This document shows positions 1 through 8,379 of a stretch of DNA of 42,645 bases, one piece after another. Numbering within the stretch: position 1 is the stretch's first letter; every line of letters starts with the position of its first letter. The stretch is from the NCBI GenBank assembly GCA_021414115.1, contig JAIOPD010000137.1, positions 1 to 42,645 on the forward strand. Direction: 5' to 3'. Origin of the DNA: Planctomycetia bacterium. Lineage in GTDB: Bacteria > Planctomycetota > Planctomycetia > Pirellulales > UBA1268. The notes beneath the pieces are model-generated. The model saw nothing but the letters and a program-made list of their open reading frames with translations. It was not told where the DNA came from and did not search any database. A program made the translations under genes and the position numbers.

Positions 1-138
1 CAGTCAGCCAGTCGACGTTGGCGACGACTCAACGGCCATCACCAGATCATTCTTGTTCTCGAAGGAAAAGTGTTCACCGATGGAGTCCTGCAGAACGCCG
101 CCTGATTCAGATCCCTTGAACACAACTCTTGACAATAG

Positions 139-354
139 CTCGATGACGCACGTGGGCGTGACGAGCACCGCATCAACCCGCCGGCCGAGCCGCGGCCCGG
201 CAAGGGAAGTCACCGCAACTACAGTCACCCGGTAGTTGCCACGTTGGTTACGATATCGGGTAGGGATGGCGACGATGCACGGCGGTATCACGAGAAAGCG
301 GTTCGAAGGGCCCTGGACGAGGTGAACCAATGGCGAAAGGCGACCGGTACGTGA
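139..354 (+). pseudogene. HicA-like toxin remnant (no start codon visible)
   Basis: An open frame without a recognisable start runs from a stop at 136-138 to TGA at 352-354. Its second half reads GKGSHRNYSHPVVATLVTIS followed by a charged helix (about GDDARRYHEKAVRRALDEVN). The GSHRxYxHP core resembles the dsRNA-binding-like fold of HicA mRNA interferases, in which this His is catalytic. The first half (residues before GKGSH) does not look like a HicA N-terminus and no ATG/GTG/TTG with a Shine-Dalgarno is evident, so the 5' part seems lost or frameshifted. The frame overlaps the HicB-like gene by 25 nt, the usual toxin-antitoxin coupling. The family call is by motif only; it could instead be an intact gene starting at an unusual codon. 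Confidence 0.45.
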
Positions 355-599
355 AGGTGGTCGAGTGGTCGGACGAAGACAACTGCTTCATCGGCAGTTG
401 CCCGGGGTTGTTCTATGGCGGGTGCCATGGCGACGATGCGACGAAGGTCTTCGTCGAGCTTTGCCAGATCGTCGAAGAGGCGATTGAGACGCTGGAGGCG
501 GCCGGCAAGCCCTTGCCACAGCCGCTCTCGCTGCCCGAACTCGGAGCCGTTCTGCAGGACGCGGAAACTCAGTACCCCCGACAGGGATCGAACCTGTGA
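330..599 (+). CDS. HicB-like antitoxin family protein
   Basis: This 89-residue protein begins MAKGDRYVKVVEWSDEDNCF and continues with a CPGLFYGGCHGDD segment and a helix containing VELCQIVEEAIETLEAAGKP. That is the partial RNase H-like fold typical of HicB antitoxins (VxEWSDED...CPxL...HGD). HicB proteins bind and neutralise HicA and often repress their own operon; whether this one has a live partner is doubtful because the upstream HicA-like frame looks broken. No DNA-binding domain is visible after the HicB fold, so it may be a solitary HicB-like protein. Its last nine codons run through the 3' half of the convergent tRNA-Arg gene and the stop codon lies inside that tRNA, so the C-terminus was probably acquired by insertion next to the tRNA. 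Confidence 0.6.
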   Translation: MAKGDRYVKVVEWSDEDNCFIGSCPGLFYGGCHGDDATKVFVELCQIVEEAIETLEAAGKPLPQPLSLPELGAVLQDAETQYPRQGSNL

Positions 600-646
600 C
601 CTGAGCTTTAGGAAAGCTCCGCTCTATCCAACTGAGCTACGGGGGC
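573..646 (-). tRNA. tRNA-Arg (anticodon CCT)
   Basis: Reading the minus strand, a 7-bp acceptor stem GCCCCCG/CGGGGGT (one G-T pair), D arm GCTC...GAGC, anticodon stem GAGCT/AGCTC with loop TTCCTAA, and T arm ACAGG-TTCGATC-CCTGT fold into a standard cloverleaf. The anticodon CCT reads AGG arginine codons. The discriminator base is A, and CCA is not encoded. The gene's 3' half is overlapped by the end of the convergent HicB-like gene, which makes this tRNA a plausible integration site. Confidence 0.93.
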
Positions 647-686
647 CAAACGCAGGCTCCCATCGAATCACGCGTCCGGCCGCCCG

Positions 687-2249
687 TCAACTGCATTCCG
701 CGCGGAACTCGGAGGGCGATGTGCCGACGATCGACCGAAAGACCTGAGCGAAGTGGCTCTGCGACGAAAACCCGATACGCAGGGCAATCTCGGCCACGGA
801 AACGTCGTCGGCTTGCAGCAGGCGAGCGGCCTCCCGCACCCGCCGAGCCCTCACAAACGCAGCCGGGCAGATTCCGAAGCTGAGCCGGAACTTGCGGGCG
901 AAATTCCCCGGACTAAGGCCCACCAGGCCTGCCAGCGAGTGGAGCTGAAACGTCGTCCCCAGGTTGCCTTCGACATAGTCGCAGAGCGATCTCATTTCCG
1001 CGCGTGTGAACCGAGCCGGATCGAACTGCCATCCCGGCCGGCCGCAGCCCTGCAGTTCCAGCAGCCGCATCACGACGGCATGACCATTCAGTTCGGCCAT
1101 CAGCACGTCGGCTGACTCGCCAGTCTGGCCTCCGAATCGGCGTAGCAGGGCGGCGAGCCCGGCATCCTCGAAGCAATGCCTGCCGCAGAGCTCTCCTGAG
1201 AGTCGTTGCTCCTCCGTATCGGCCACCATCTGAACGTAGTCCGGTGCCATCATCACCTGGAGCACCGTGGTCGGCTCCCGCGGCTCCCAACGAAAACGGT
1301 TGGTATCGGACGGGGGGAAATATGCACATGCTCCATCTCGGGCAAAGGCCTCTGGTCGGCCCGGTGCCGACAGCCAGATCGACCTCACGACCCCTTTGGT
1401 CACGACGCCAAAGAGGTGCCAGTCGCTGGCTCGCCGGATATCGGCCGGCTGGGACGCCGTGGTCGAAAACACCATGAACGGCGGGGCGTCACGGCCGAAG
1501 CCGGCGGCGTCGGCCGGATGGCAGGCGAGCGGTTGACGATCTGGACGAGCGTCCGGTCGATCGCCCCCGTGCCGCCGGTCGACCTGGAGATGCCGGCGCA
1601 ACTTCGCCAACGCGTGCACTTTTCTCCGGGAGACGGTGCCTGCCGAGATGCCGAGCGACTCGGCGATCACCTTCTGCGGTCGACCAGCCAACAGCATCTC
1701 GACGACGCGGCGATCGTCATAAGGCAGCGAATGGATGAGGCTCCTGAACGACGAGATCTGTTTCGCGGTGGGGCCGCCGTCGGCGGTCTTGTCTCCCCGC
1801 TGAACCGCGACGGCTGGGGCCAGGATCCCCAGGGTGGAAACTTGCTGAGCGAGGTCGCGACGTTGACGAACGAGAAGGTCGGTGAAGGTGGGTGAGCGCC
1901 GCACCCTGCGGCGCTCGCGCCGCAGCACGTCGCAGGCCCGTCCGCGCGTGAGCCAGAGCACGTAGCGCCGCCCGTCGTCGTCGCCATGTTTCGACCGGGG
2001 AGCGAAGGGCGTGACGGGCGTTTCGAGATCCTGGGCAGGGTGGAGTCGGCGGAGGTGATCGAGCACGAGCGAGACGACGTCGTCGACCGCCGCGGAGCTG
2101 CGAAACCCGGAGCGGCGGAGGATCGCGGCGGCCTGCGTCTCGATGATCGGCCGGATGGCCCCGACGAGCGACTCGAAGTCGTGCGGGTCGCCGATCGACT
2201 GCCACTCGATCAACAGTTCGCTGATCGTTCGCGTGTCGGACCGTGCCAT
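687..2249 (-). CDS. ECF-type sigma factor fused to an AraC-family regulator
   Basis: One uninterrupted 520-residue frame joins two transcription-factor classes. Residues about 25-120 resemble sigma region 2 (DFESLVGAIRPII..., DDVVSLVLDHLRR, YVLWLTRGRACDVLRRERRR). Residues about 165-222 form a sigma region 4 helix-turn-helix (LPYDDRRVVEMLLAGRPQKV, ESLGISAGTVSRRKVHALAK). After a linker (about 223-255) there is an AraC-like sensor region (about 256-410), then two AraC helix-turn-helices (about 436-466 and 483-516, with IALRIGFSSQSHFAQVFR and GTSPSEFR). The start chosen is ATG at 2249, five nt after AGGGGG; an in-frame GTG at 2255 lacks spacing from that signal. No anti-sigma gene is adjacent. 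Each domain is clear; how they cooperate is inference. The gene is transcribed toward tRNA-Arg and divergently from carA. Confidence 0.85.
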   Translation of the reverse strand: MARSDTRTISELLIEWQSIGDPHDFESLVGAIRPIIETQAAAILRRSGFRSSAAVDDVVSLVLDHLRRLHPAQDLETPVTPFAPRSKHGDDDGRRYVLWLTRGRACDVLRRERRRVRRSPTFTDLLVRQRRDLAQQVSTLGILAPAVAVQRGDKTADGGPTAKQISSFRSLIHSLPYDDRRVVEMLLAGRPQKVIAESLGISAGTVSRRKVHALAKLRRHLQVDRRHGGDRPDARPDRQPLACHPADAAGFGRDAPPFMVFSTTASQPADIRRASDWHLFGVVTKGVVRSIWLSAPGRPEAFARDGACAYFPPSDTNRFRWEPREPTTVLQVMMAPDYVQMVADTEEQRLSGELCGRHCFEDAGLAALLRRFGGQTGESADVLMAELNGHAVVMRLLELQGCGRPGWQFDPARFTRAEMRSLCDYVEGNLGTTFQLHSLAGLVGLSPGNFARKFRLSFGICPAAFVRARRVREAARLLQADDVSVAEIALRIGFSSQSHFAQVFRSIVGTSPSEFRAECS

Positions 2250-2499
2250 GGTCACCCCCTCAAGAACGCCCCTCGTACGAGTGGCAGGACTATGGCACGC
2301 GCGGCCGTTCCCTGTCTATCGAGAGACGCGCGCGAGAGATTTTTTAAACGGCGAGCGGCGGCTCCAGCGACGCTGCCGCGGGGGCCAAAACCCCGTCACG
2401 CCGCGGAAAAAGACCAGGGCGAGGGGCTCCCGTGCGGTGCCGCTATGATGGGTTTCATCGGCCTCCCCGGAGGCGATCCCATCACCAGGAGACATCGGC

Positions 2500-3642
2500 G
2501 TGGCACGCGCGGCGCTCGCACTCGAGGACGGCACGGTCTACTTCGGCGAGTCATTCGGGGCCCCGGGCACCACGTCGGGCGAGGTCTGCTTCAACACCTC
2601 GATGACCGGGTATCAGGAGATCCTCACCGATCCCTCGTACCGCGGCCAGATTCTCTGCATGACCGCACCGCAGATCGGCAACTACGGGGTCAACGACGCC
2701 GATGTCGAAAGCGGCAAGCTCCAGATGGCGGGATTCGTGGTGCGGGAGGCAAGCCGCTTGGCGAGCAACTTCACCTCCCAGGGAACGCTCGGCGGATATC
2801 TCGCCGCAGCGGGTGTCGTCGGGATCACCGGCATCGACACGCGGGCGCTCGTCCGCCGCTTGCGGATCCGCGGCGCCATGACGGGCGTGCTCTCGAGCGA
2901 CGTGCTCGACGCCGCCGAACTCGTCGCCCGAGCGAAATCCGCGCCGGGGCTCGTGGGCCGCGATCTGGTTCGCGAGGTGATGCCCGAGCGGCCGCGGGCG
3001 TGGACTGACACGCTCGACGACTGGGGGCGGCCGTTGACTCAGCCGCACGAGGGGGGCGAAATGCCGGCGGCTGCGCCGATCACTGCATCGAAGAAGGTCG
3101 TCGCGCTCGACTATGGCATGAAGTGGAACATTGCACGGCATCTCGTCACCGCCGGCTGCGACGTCACGGTGCTGCCAGGGCGTGCGACCGCGGCGGACGT
3201 GCTCGCGTACCAGCCCGACGGGGTCTTTCTCTCCAACGGCCCGGGCGACCCGGAGGTGCTCGGCTACTGCGTGGAGACGGTGAAGGGCCTCGTCGGCAAG
3301 CTGCCGATGTTCGGGATCTGCCTCGGTCACCAACTGCTCGCGCTCGCCTGCGGCGCCAAAACATTCAAGCTGAAGTTTGGCCATCGCGGCGCGAATCAGC
3401 CGGTGATGGACCTCACCACCGGCAAGGTGGAGATCACGTCGCAGAACCACGGCTTTGCAGTCGACGAGGCGTCGCTTCCCGCCGAACTCGAGGTCACGCA
3501 TCGCAACCTCAACGATGGCACGATCGAGGGCCTGAGACACCGCTCAGCCAACGCCGCGAGCGTGCAATACCACCCTGAGGCCGCCGCCGGCCCCCACGAC
3601 TCGGCCTATCTCTTCGCCCGTTTTCGCCAGATGATGGCCTAG
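2500..3642 (+). CDS. carA: carbamoyl-phosphate synthase small subunit
   Basis: CarA is the glutamine amidotransferase subunit that supplies ammonia to CarB for carbamoyl phosphate, the precursor of pyrimidines and arginine. The 380-residue length is typical. The N-terminal CPSase small-chain domain (residues 1-150, with LEDGTVYFGESFG and FNTSMTGYQEILTDPSY) is followed by a class I GATase domain from about 198. The triad is visible: Cys274 in FGICLGHQ, and His358 and Glu360 in YHPEA. The GTG start at 2500 is preceded by AGGAGA (2487-2492). carB is not in this window, so the subunits are not in one operon here. The gene faces away from the sigma/AraC gene. Confidence 0.97.
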   Translation: MARAALALEDGTVYFGESFGAPGTTSGEVCFNTSMTGYQEILTDPSYRGQILCMTAPQIGNYGVNDADVESGKLQMAGFVVREASRLASNFTSQGTLGGYLAAAGVVGITGIDTRALVRRLRIRGAMTGVLSSDVLDAAELVARAKSAPGLVGRDLVREVMPERPRAWTDTLDDWGRPLTQPHEGGEMPAAAPITASKKVVALDYGMKWNIARHLVTAGCDVTVLPGRATAADVLAYQPDGVFLSNGPGDPEVLGYCVETVKGLVGKLPMFGICLGHQLLALACGAKTFKLKFGHRGANQPVMDLTTGKVEITSQNHGFAVDEASLPAELEVTHRNLNDGTIEGLRHRSANAASVQYHPEAAAGPHDSAYLFARFRQMMA

Positions 3643-3681
3643 CGCAAGTGCCCTCGGCCGCAGGGGTTACGCTGAAAGATC

Positions 3682-3714
3682 CGGAAAAACCACGGGTTTT
3701 CGAGGGGTTTTTTT
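3682..3714 (+). terminator. possible carA terminator
   Basis: About 40 nt after the carA stop, AAAAACC (3684-3690) can pair with GGTTTTT (3706-3712), and the right arm runs into a T tract. The stem is A-T rich and shorter than the terminators elsewhere in the window, so this is a weak call. A TTGACA at 3713-3718 could alternatively be a -35 element for the next gene, but no good -10 follows. Confidence 0.35.
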
Positions 3715-3824
3715 GACAGAGCCGGGGGGTGTGCCAGAGTTGCTCGGAGCCGATTCCGCATCCCGGCTCCGCCGCCATTCCCTGGATCAGGCGGTCCCCA
3801 GTCTCTGCTCAGGAGGTTCTCTCC

Positions 3825-4334
3825 ATGATTCGCGCCCCGCGTGTTCTTCTGCTCTCGGCCCTCTCGATCGCCGCGGTCTGTGCCGCCACGCTCGCCGAGG
3901 CCGGCTTCCGTCATCGTCACCAGATCGATCCGGGCTGCGCCGCGGTCGAGCCGGGCTGCTCGGCCTTCGAGCCGGCCTGCACTATCGAGCCGTCGTGCGG
4001 GTTTGAGCCCGGCTGCGGCGCCGAGACGGTGTGTCCCACCAACCCGTGCATCAAGTATCGCCACAAGCACGCCCACAAGCACCACCACTGCAACAGCGGC
4101 TGCTGCGAAGAGCCGACGTATCAGACGGTGCTGACGCCGACGAGCCCCGAGACCTGCCAGACGGTGGCGGTGCCGGTCTGTCTGCCAGCCTGCTGCCAGG
4201 GTTGCCCCTGCGAGGCTTCGCGGTGCACGCTGCTCGGCTGCGGCCAGGTGCGATATGACTACGCCTGCGGCTGCTCGGTCGTGATCCGCTTCCAGAAGTG
4301 CGGCGACATCCTCGTCACCTACGTCGGATTCTGA
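3825..4334 (+). CDS. small secreted Cys/His-rich protein
   Basis: The start is ATG 3825, preceded by a strong AGGAGG at 3811-3816. The 169-residue product opens with a signal peptide (MIRAPRVLLLSALSIAAVCA, cleavage likely near LAEA-GF). The mature part holds about 21 cysteines, a run of short repeats of the form EPGC/EPAC/EPSC (residues about 35-65), and a histidine cluster KYRHKHAHKHHHCNSGCC. It ends with a less Cys-rich segment containing CGCSVVIRFQKCGDILVTY. I do not recognise a named family. The composition suggests either metal binding in the periplasm/cell surface or a disulfide-rich structural protein. It is monocistronic, with its own terminator downstream. Function is unknown. Confidence 0.8.
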   Translation: MIRAPRVLLLSALSIAAVCAATLAEAGFRHRHQIDPGCAAVEPGCSAFEPACTIEPSCGFEPGCGAETVCPTNPCIKYRHKHAHKHHHCNSGCCEEPTYQTVLTPTSPETCQTVAVPVCLPACCQGCPCEASRCTLLGCGQVRYDYACGCSVVIRFQKCGDILVTYVGF

Positions 4335-4388
4335 TCAGACTCCCGCTGGGCGGCCTGCCGCCGCCCAGCACCCAAGCACTGACCAAGA

Positions 4389-4425
4389 GCCCCGGCCCGG
4401 AGCAATCCAGGCCGGGGCATTTTTG
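4389..4425 (+). terminator. intrinsic terminator of the Cys-rich protein gene
   Basis: A 9-bp perfect stem, GCCCCGGCC (4389-4397) with GGCCGGGGC (4410-4418), is followed by ATTTTTG. It lies 55 nt after the stop codon of the Cys/His-rich protein gene. Confidence 0.85.
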
Positions 4426-4493
4426 ATGCACCGCGAGGGCTTCGCCGTGCTGTGAATCCGGCCGCAGCGCGGCGATTCGTGAGCGGCGGCATC

Positions 4494-4610
4494 GGGAAGC
4501 CCGGAGCGCGAGCGACGGGTATGCGCGTGGCGTCGAGGCGATCGTTTGCGGCGCTGCGGACGTTGCTTGTGAGGCTTCCCGTATACCCCGCGCTGGCGCT
4601 TGGGGCTTTC
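4494..4610 (+). repeat. REPIN-like palindromic repeat, copy 1
   Basis: Left arm (4494-4520) starts GGGAAGCCCGGAGCGCGAGC; right arm (4581-4610) contains GCGCTTGGGGCTTTC, the inverted counterpart. The 117-bp unit sits between the convergent Cys-rich and AAA-ATPase genes. Confidence 0.8.
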
Positions 4611-4613
4611 AGC

Positions 4614-6149
4614 TCAGCGGCTATCACCACGGCGGAGGCGGGTGAACAGGCTGCGGTAGTCGCCGGGGCGGACGCTGAAAATCGACCGCGGTGTCTCGTC
4701 GGTCTCGTGCAGGTCGTCTTCGATGACCACCATGTCGGCATCGTCGAGTTCGGCGCCATCGGCGACCACCGCGGCCGCATGGGCAGGAGTGGTCTGCGGT
4801 TCGGCGTGGGCTTCTCGGCTCGCTTCCGGTTCCCGCTGCTCCCGATCCGGCTCGGACGCGGCCGGTTGCGGTCCGCCGTCGAGTTGGGACAGCGTCACGA
4901 GCAGCCGCCCCATGGCCTGTCCCTCGCGGCTCGTCACCGGCCGGCACGAGCGGAAGTCGTCCGGTCCTTCCACGACGAGACGTTGTGTCGCGTGGCCATC
5001 CTCGCGAAAGAACGAGTCGAAGGGATCGGTCGCCTGATCGAAGACGAGTTCGACGTCGGGCCCGTTCCAAGGATCGCCGTCGTGCGGTTTCGCGGGTTCG
5101 CAGTGGGCCGCCGGTTCGGCGGGTGCCGGGGTCTCGAACGCGGCGAACGCGTCATCGCCCGAGCCAAACTCGATCATCTCCATGGCGTCATCGCCGAACG
5201 CGGAATTGAGTTGCTCGTCGCCGATGTCGCGGGCCGCCTCAGGCATGCGGTCGTCGGTTGGGACGCGAGGCTCCAGACCCATCGGCGCGGGCAGCCGCTG
5301 GATCTCCCGCCAGGCGGCGGCGATGTCGGCGGGGGTCACCTGCCGGCTCGATTCGGCGACGATCACGAGCGCCTGATCGCAGAGCTGGTTGATCAGCCGC
5401 GGCACGCCGTCGGTGGCCGTGAAGACGGCGTCATCGCAGCCGGCGGCAAACAACCGATCCCAGGACAGGCCGGCAGCCTTCGTCTGCGTCCGCAGGTAGG
5501 CCATCGTCTCGGCGTGGTCGAGCGGTTCGAGGTAGGCGCGAACGGCGATGCGCTGCGAGAGACTTTCCATCCGCGGGCCCGCGAGCATCTCCTCCAGCCG
5601 CAGCGTGCCGGCCAGGACGAGATGCACGGCCGGGAGCGGCGTGGGCACATTGGTGAGCAGCCGCAACTCCTCGATCAGCCGGGTGGGCAGCGTGTTGGCT
5701 TCATCGACGAGGATCGCGAGCCCCGATCCGGAGGCGGCGAGGCCCCGGATCCGTTCCACCAAGGCGATGCGGAGATCGGCCTCGTCGATGCCGCGGTAAG
5801 GCTCGCCGATCGCGGCCAGCACGGCCTGCCAGAGCGCGCGGCGGGTGCAGATGCTCGCGCCCGACAAGAGCGCGACGTCGAAGTCGTCGCGGACATGATC
5901 GGCGACCTTCGCCAGCAACAGCGACTTCCCCGTGCCCGGCGATCCCACGACCAGCGACGCCCCTTCGGCCCGCCGGATGCACCGCTCGATTCCCTTGAGG
6001 GCGGCCTCGATCTGCGTCGCAGGATGATAGAACTGCGTTCGCGGTGCGGCCATGAAGGGGCGGCTCGACGGGTGCCGGCTGGGGATATGCATGTCGCGTG
6101 TCATTCCGGTGACGTGTGGGGACCTCGCTCGGATCTCGACAGAAGTCAT
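4614..6149 (-). CDS. ExeA/GspA-like AAA+ ATPase
   Basis: This 511-residue protein has an AAA domain typical of ExeA/MshM-type secretion-assembly ATPases. It has a Walker A GSPGTGKS (about residues 69-76), a Walker B-like LAILVDEAN, and a TDGVPRLINQLCDQAL sensor-2/lid motif, which is the signature of that group. It opens with the phrase FYHPATQIEAALKGIERCI, corresponding to the usual 'F..tP.....al..l...i' start of ExeA proteins. The second half (about 310-490) is acidic, rich in Ala/Pro/Glu, and probably disordered. In other bacteria these proteins help assemble type II secretion or pilus secretins, or load peptidoglycan-binding partners; no secretion genes flank it here, so the role is inferred. 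ATG 6149 has a distant GGAGG; starts at residues 16 or 20 are also possible. Confidence 0.85.
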   Translation of the reverse strand: MTSVEIRARSPHVTGMTRDMHIPSRHPSSRPFMAAPRTQFYHPATQIEAALKGIERCIRRAEGASLVVGSPGTGKSLLLAKVADHVRDDFDVALLSGASICTRRALWQAVLAAIGEPYRGIDEADLRIALVERIRGLAASGSGLAILVDEANTLPTRLIEELRLLTNVPTPLPAVHLVLAGTLRLEEMLAGPRMESLSQRIAVRAYLEPLDHAETMAYLRTQTKAAGLSWDRLFAAGCDDAVFTATDGVPRLINQLCDQALVIVAESSRQVTPADIAAAWREIQRLPAPMGLEPRVPTDDRMPEAARDIGDEQLNSAFGDDAMEMIEFGSGDDAFAAFETPAPAEPAAHCEPAKPHDGDPWNGPDVELVFDQATDPFDSFFREDGHATQRLVVEGPDDFRSCRPVTSREGQAMGRLLVTLSQLDGGPQPAASEPDREQREPEASREAHAEPQTTPAHAAAVVADGAELDDADMVVIEDDLHETDETPRSIFSVRPGDYRSLFTRLRRGDSR

Positions 6150-6286
6150 TTCGACAAACGGGCTCCGCTTCCTCCACCGCCCCGCGCTGCCATAGACTTT
6201 TCCGATCGGGAAAAAGGCACACCGCGTGGCGGTCGCGCCGGATCTGACGCCCGGAGACGGCGCCGACGGGTGCGGAGCGAGATGCG

Positions 6287-6982
6287 ATGTTTCACGTGAA
6301 GATCTGTGGCGTGATGACGGCGGCCGATGCGCGGCTGGCCGTCGAAGCGGGCGCCGATGCGATCGGGATCAACTTCGTTCCCGGCTCGCCCCGCTGCCTT
6401 TCGACCGAGGCCGGCCGCGAGGTGGCGATGGCCGTGGAAGGCCAGGCCCTCGTCGTGGGAGTGTTTGCGGGGACGATCCCGGCGGAGATGCGCCGGGTGG
6501 CCGAGGCGGTCGGTCTCGACGCGATCCAGTTGCACGGTCACCTGGCCGGCGACGGCGCCGTCGATCAGCCGGAGTCGTGCGCGGCGGTGGCGCCGCTGCC
6601 GGTAATCCGCGCGGTGCGTCTCGGGGTCACCGGGTTTGACGAAACGCGCCGCTGGATCGCGGAAGCGCGAGCCGCGGGAGCCGGGCCGGTCATGGCGGTG
6701 GTCGATGCGGCGGTGCCATCGTCGGCGACGGCCGGGCATCTCGGCGGGACCGGCGACACGGTGGACTGGAGCCGACTCGTCGAGGCGGGCGACCTGGGCA
6801 TCCCGCTCGCGCTCGCCGGCGGGCTCACGCCTGCGAACGTCGCCGCGGCGATTCGGGCAACGGGTGCCAAGGCGGTCGATACCGCCAGCGGCGTCGAGAT
6901 CGCACCGGGGCGGAAAGATCCGGAAAAAATGCGTGCGTTTTGTGCCGAAGCCCGCCGGGCCTTTGCCGCTGCGGCAGGCTGA
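6287..6982 (+). CDS. trpF: phosphoribosylanthranilate isomerase
   Basis: TrpF performs the Amadori rearrangement of N-(5-phosphoribosyl)anthranilate to CdRP in tryptophan synthesis. The 231-residue TIM barrel shows every landmark: KICG with catalytic Cys7, GINF (27-30), QLHG (81-84), VVDA with general-acid Asp140, LAGGLTPANV (176-185) and VDTASGVE (197-204), the phosphate-binding end of the barrel. No other trp genes are adjacent. The start ATG lies in a parS-like palindrome. A Shine-Dalgarno is weak (GGAGCGAGATGCG just upstream). It is divergent from the AAA ATPase gene. Confidence 0.96.
   Translation: MFHVKICGVMTAADARLAVEAGADAIGINFVPGSPRCLSTEAGREVAMAVEGQALVVGVFAGTIPAEMRRVAEAVGLDAIQLHGHLAGDGAVDQPESCAAVAPLPVIRAVRLGVTGFDETRRWIAEARAAGAGPVMAVVDAAVPSSATAGHLGGTGDTVDWSRLVEAGDLGIPLALAGGLTPANVAAAIRATGAKAVDTASGVEIAPGRKDPEKMRAFCAEARRAFAAAAG
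6289..6302. promoter_or_regulatory. parS-like site overlapping the trpF start
   Basis: GTTTCACGTGAAGA begins at the G of the trpF start codon and matches the parS core GTTTCACGTGAAAC at 12 of 14 positions, including the central CACGTG. It encodes residues MFHVK. ParB binding here is inferred from sequence only; the gene for ParB lies 5 kb to the right. Confidence 0.45.
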
Positions 6983-7065
6983 ACCCTTTGCGAATCCGCC
7001 CGACCGGCTAAGATTCGAGACATTCATCGGCGGGCAGTCGCCCCCGTCCCTATAAGGAGGTTCCC

Positions 7066-8379
7066 GTGGCCCACGTCGAAACCCGTCTGCCCTACAAAGT
7101 TGCCGATCTCTCGCTCGCCGATTGGGGCCGCAAGGAGATCATGCTGGCCGAAAACGAGATGCCCGGCCTGATGGCGCTGCGGGAAAAATACGGCCGCTCG
7201 AAGCCGCTGGCCGGCGCCCGGATCGCGGGCTGCCTCCACATGACGATCCAGACCGCCGTGCTCATCGAGACGCTCAAGGAACTGGGGGCCGAGGTCACCT
7301 GGAGCAGCTGCAACATCTTCTCGACGCAGGATCACGCCGCCGCGGCCATCGCCAAGGCCGGCTTCCCGGTCTACGCCTGGAAGGGCATGACCAACGAGGA
7401 GTTCGACTGGTGCATCGAGCAGACGCTGTTCTTCCCGGACGGCGAGCCGCTCAACATGATCCTCGACGACGGCGGCGACCTCACCGCCATGGTGCACCAG
7501 AAGTATCCGGAACTGCTCGGCGGCATCCGCGGCCTCTCCGAGGAGACGACCACGGGCGTGCACCGGCTCTATCAGATGCATGAGAACGGCGAGCTCAAGC
7601 TCCCGGCGATCAACGTCAACGACTCGTGCACCAAGAGCAAGTTCGACAACCTCTACGGCTGCCGCGAGAGCCTGGCCGACGGCATCAAGCGGGCCACCGA
7701 CGTGATGGTAGCCGGCAAGGTGGTGGTGGTGGCCGGCTACGGCGACGTGGGCAAGGGCTGTGCCCACGCGATGAAGGCCCTCGGGGCCCGCGTGATCGTC
7801 ACCGAGGTCGATCCGATCAACGCCCTCCAGGCGGTGATGGAAGGCTATGAAGTGACGACGATGGAGGAGGCGGCTCCTCGCGGCCAGATCTTCGTGACGG
7901 CCACCGGCTGCCGCGACGTGATCCTCGGCAAGCACATCGAGAAGATGCCCAACGACGCGATCATCTGCAACATCGGGCACTTCGACCTCGAGATCGACGT
8001 GGCCTGGCTGGAAAACACGAAGGGTGTCAAGAAGGTCGAGATCAAGCCGCAGGTGGACCGCTACACGCTCCCCTCCGGCAACAGCGTGCTCGTGCTGGCC
8101 GAAGGGCGGCTTGTGAACCTTGGCTGTGCGACGGGCCACCCGTCGTTCGTGATGAGCACGAGCTTCACCAACCAGGTGCTCGCGCAGCTGGCCCTCTGGA
8201 CGGAGACCGACAAGTACGACGTCGGCGTCCACCTGCTCCCCAAGAAGCTCGATGAGGAGGTGGCCCGGCTGCACCTCGACAAGCTCGGCGTGAAGCTGAC
8301 CAAGCTCACGAAGGAGCAGGCCGAGTATCTGCACATCCCGGTCGAGGGTCCGTTCAAGCCCGAGTATTACCGCTATTGA
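7066..8379 (+). CDS. ahcY: S-adenosylhomocysteine hydrolase
   Basis: AhcY cleaves S-adenosylhomocysteine to adenosine and homocysteine, keeping methylation reactions going. At 437 residues it is of standard length. It shows [13 protein letters not shown] (58-70), LDDGGDLT (133-140), [11 protein letters not shown] (185-195, where most homologues have NDSVTKSKFDN), the NAD-binding loop GYGDVGKG (224-231), GHFDLEID, and the conserved C-terminal KPEYYRY. The GTG start at 7066 follows an excellent AAGGAGG (7053-7059). The stop codon lies inside a long perfect palindrome. No SAH-riboswitch-like leader is seen in the short 83-nt gap before it. Confidence 0.97.
   Translation: MAHVETRLPYKVADLSLADWGRKEIMLAENEMPGLMALREKYGRSKPLAGARIAGCLHMTIQTAVLIETLKELGAEVTWSSCNIFSTQDHAAAAIAKAGFPVYAWKGMTNEEFDWCIEQTLFFPDGEPLNMILDDGGDLTAMVHQKYPELLGGIRGLSEETTTGVHRLYQMHENGELKLPAINVNDSCTKSKFDNLYGCRESLADGIKRATDVMVAGKVVVVAGYGDVGKGCAHAMKALGARVIVTEVDPINALQAVMEGYEVTTMEEAAPRGQIFVTATGCRDVILGKHIEKMPNDAIICNIGHFDLEIDVAWLENTKGVKKVEIKPQVDRYTLPSGNSVLVLAEGRLVNLGCATGHPSFVMSTSFTNQVLAQLALWTETDKYDVGVHLLPKKLDEEVARLHLDKLGVKLTKLTKEQAEYLHIPVEGPFKPEYYRY

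Noticed and set aside
4-330. A 108-codon minus-strand frame at the window start
   Set aside because: No recognisable family or ribosome-binding site, and the opposite strand carries the HicA-like motif over the same bases.
4452-6299. A 615-codon open frame on the plus strand opposite the AAA ATPase gene
   Set aside because: It is the antisense of a gene with clear Walker motifs and is rich in Arg/Gly/His, as expected from high-GC shadow frames. It also begins within a repeat and has no family resemblance.
6983-7065. An SAH riboswitch upstream of ahcY
   Set aside because: The gap is only 83 nt and I cannot fold it into the characteristic pseudoknotted motif.
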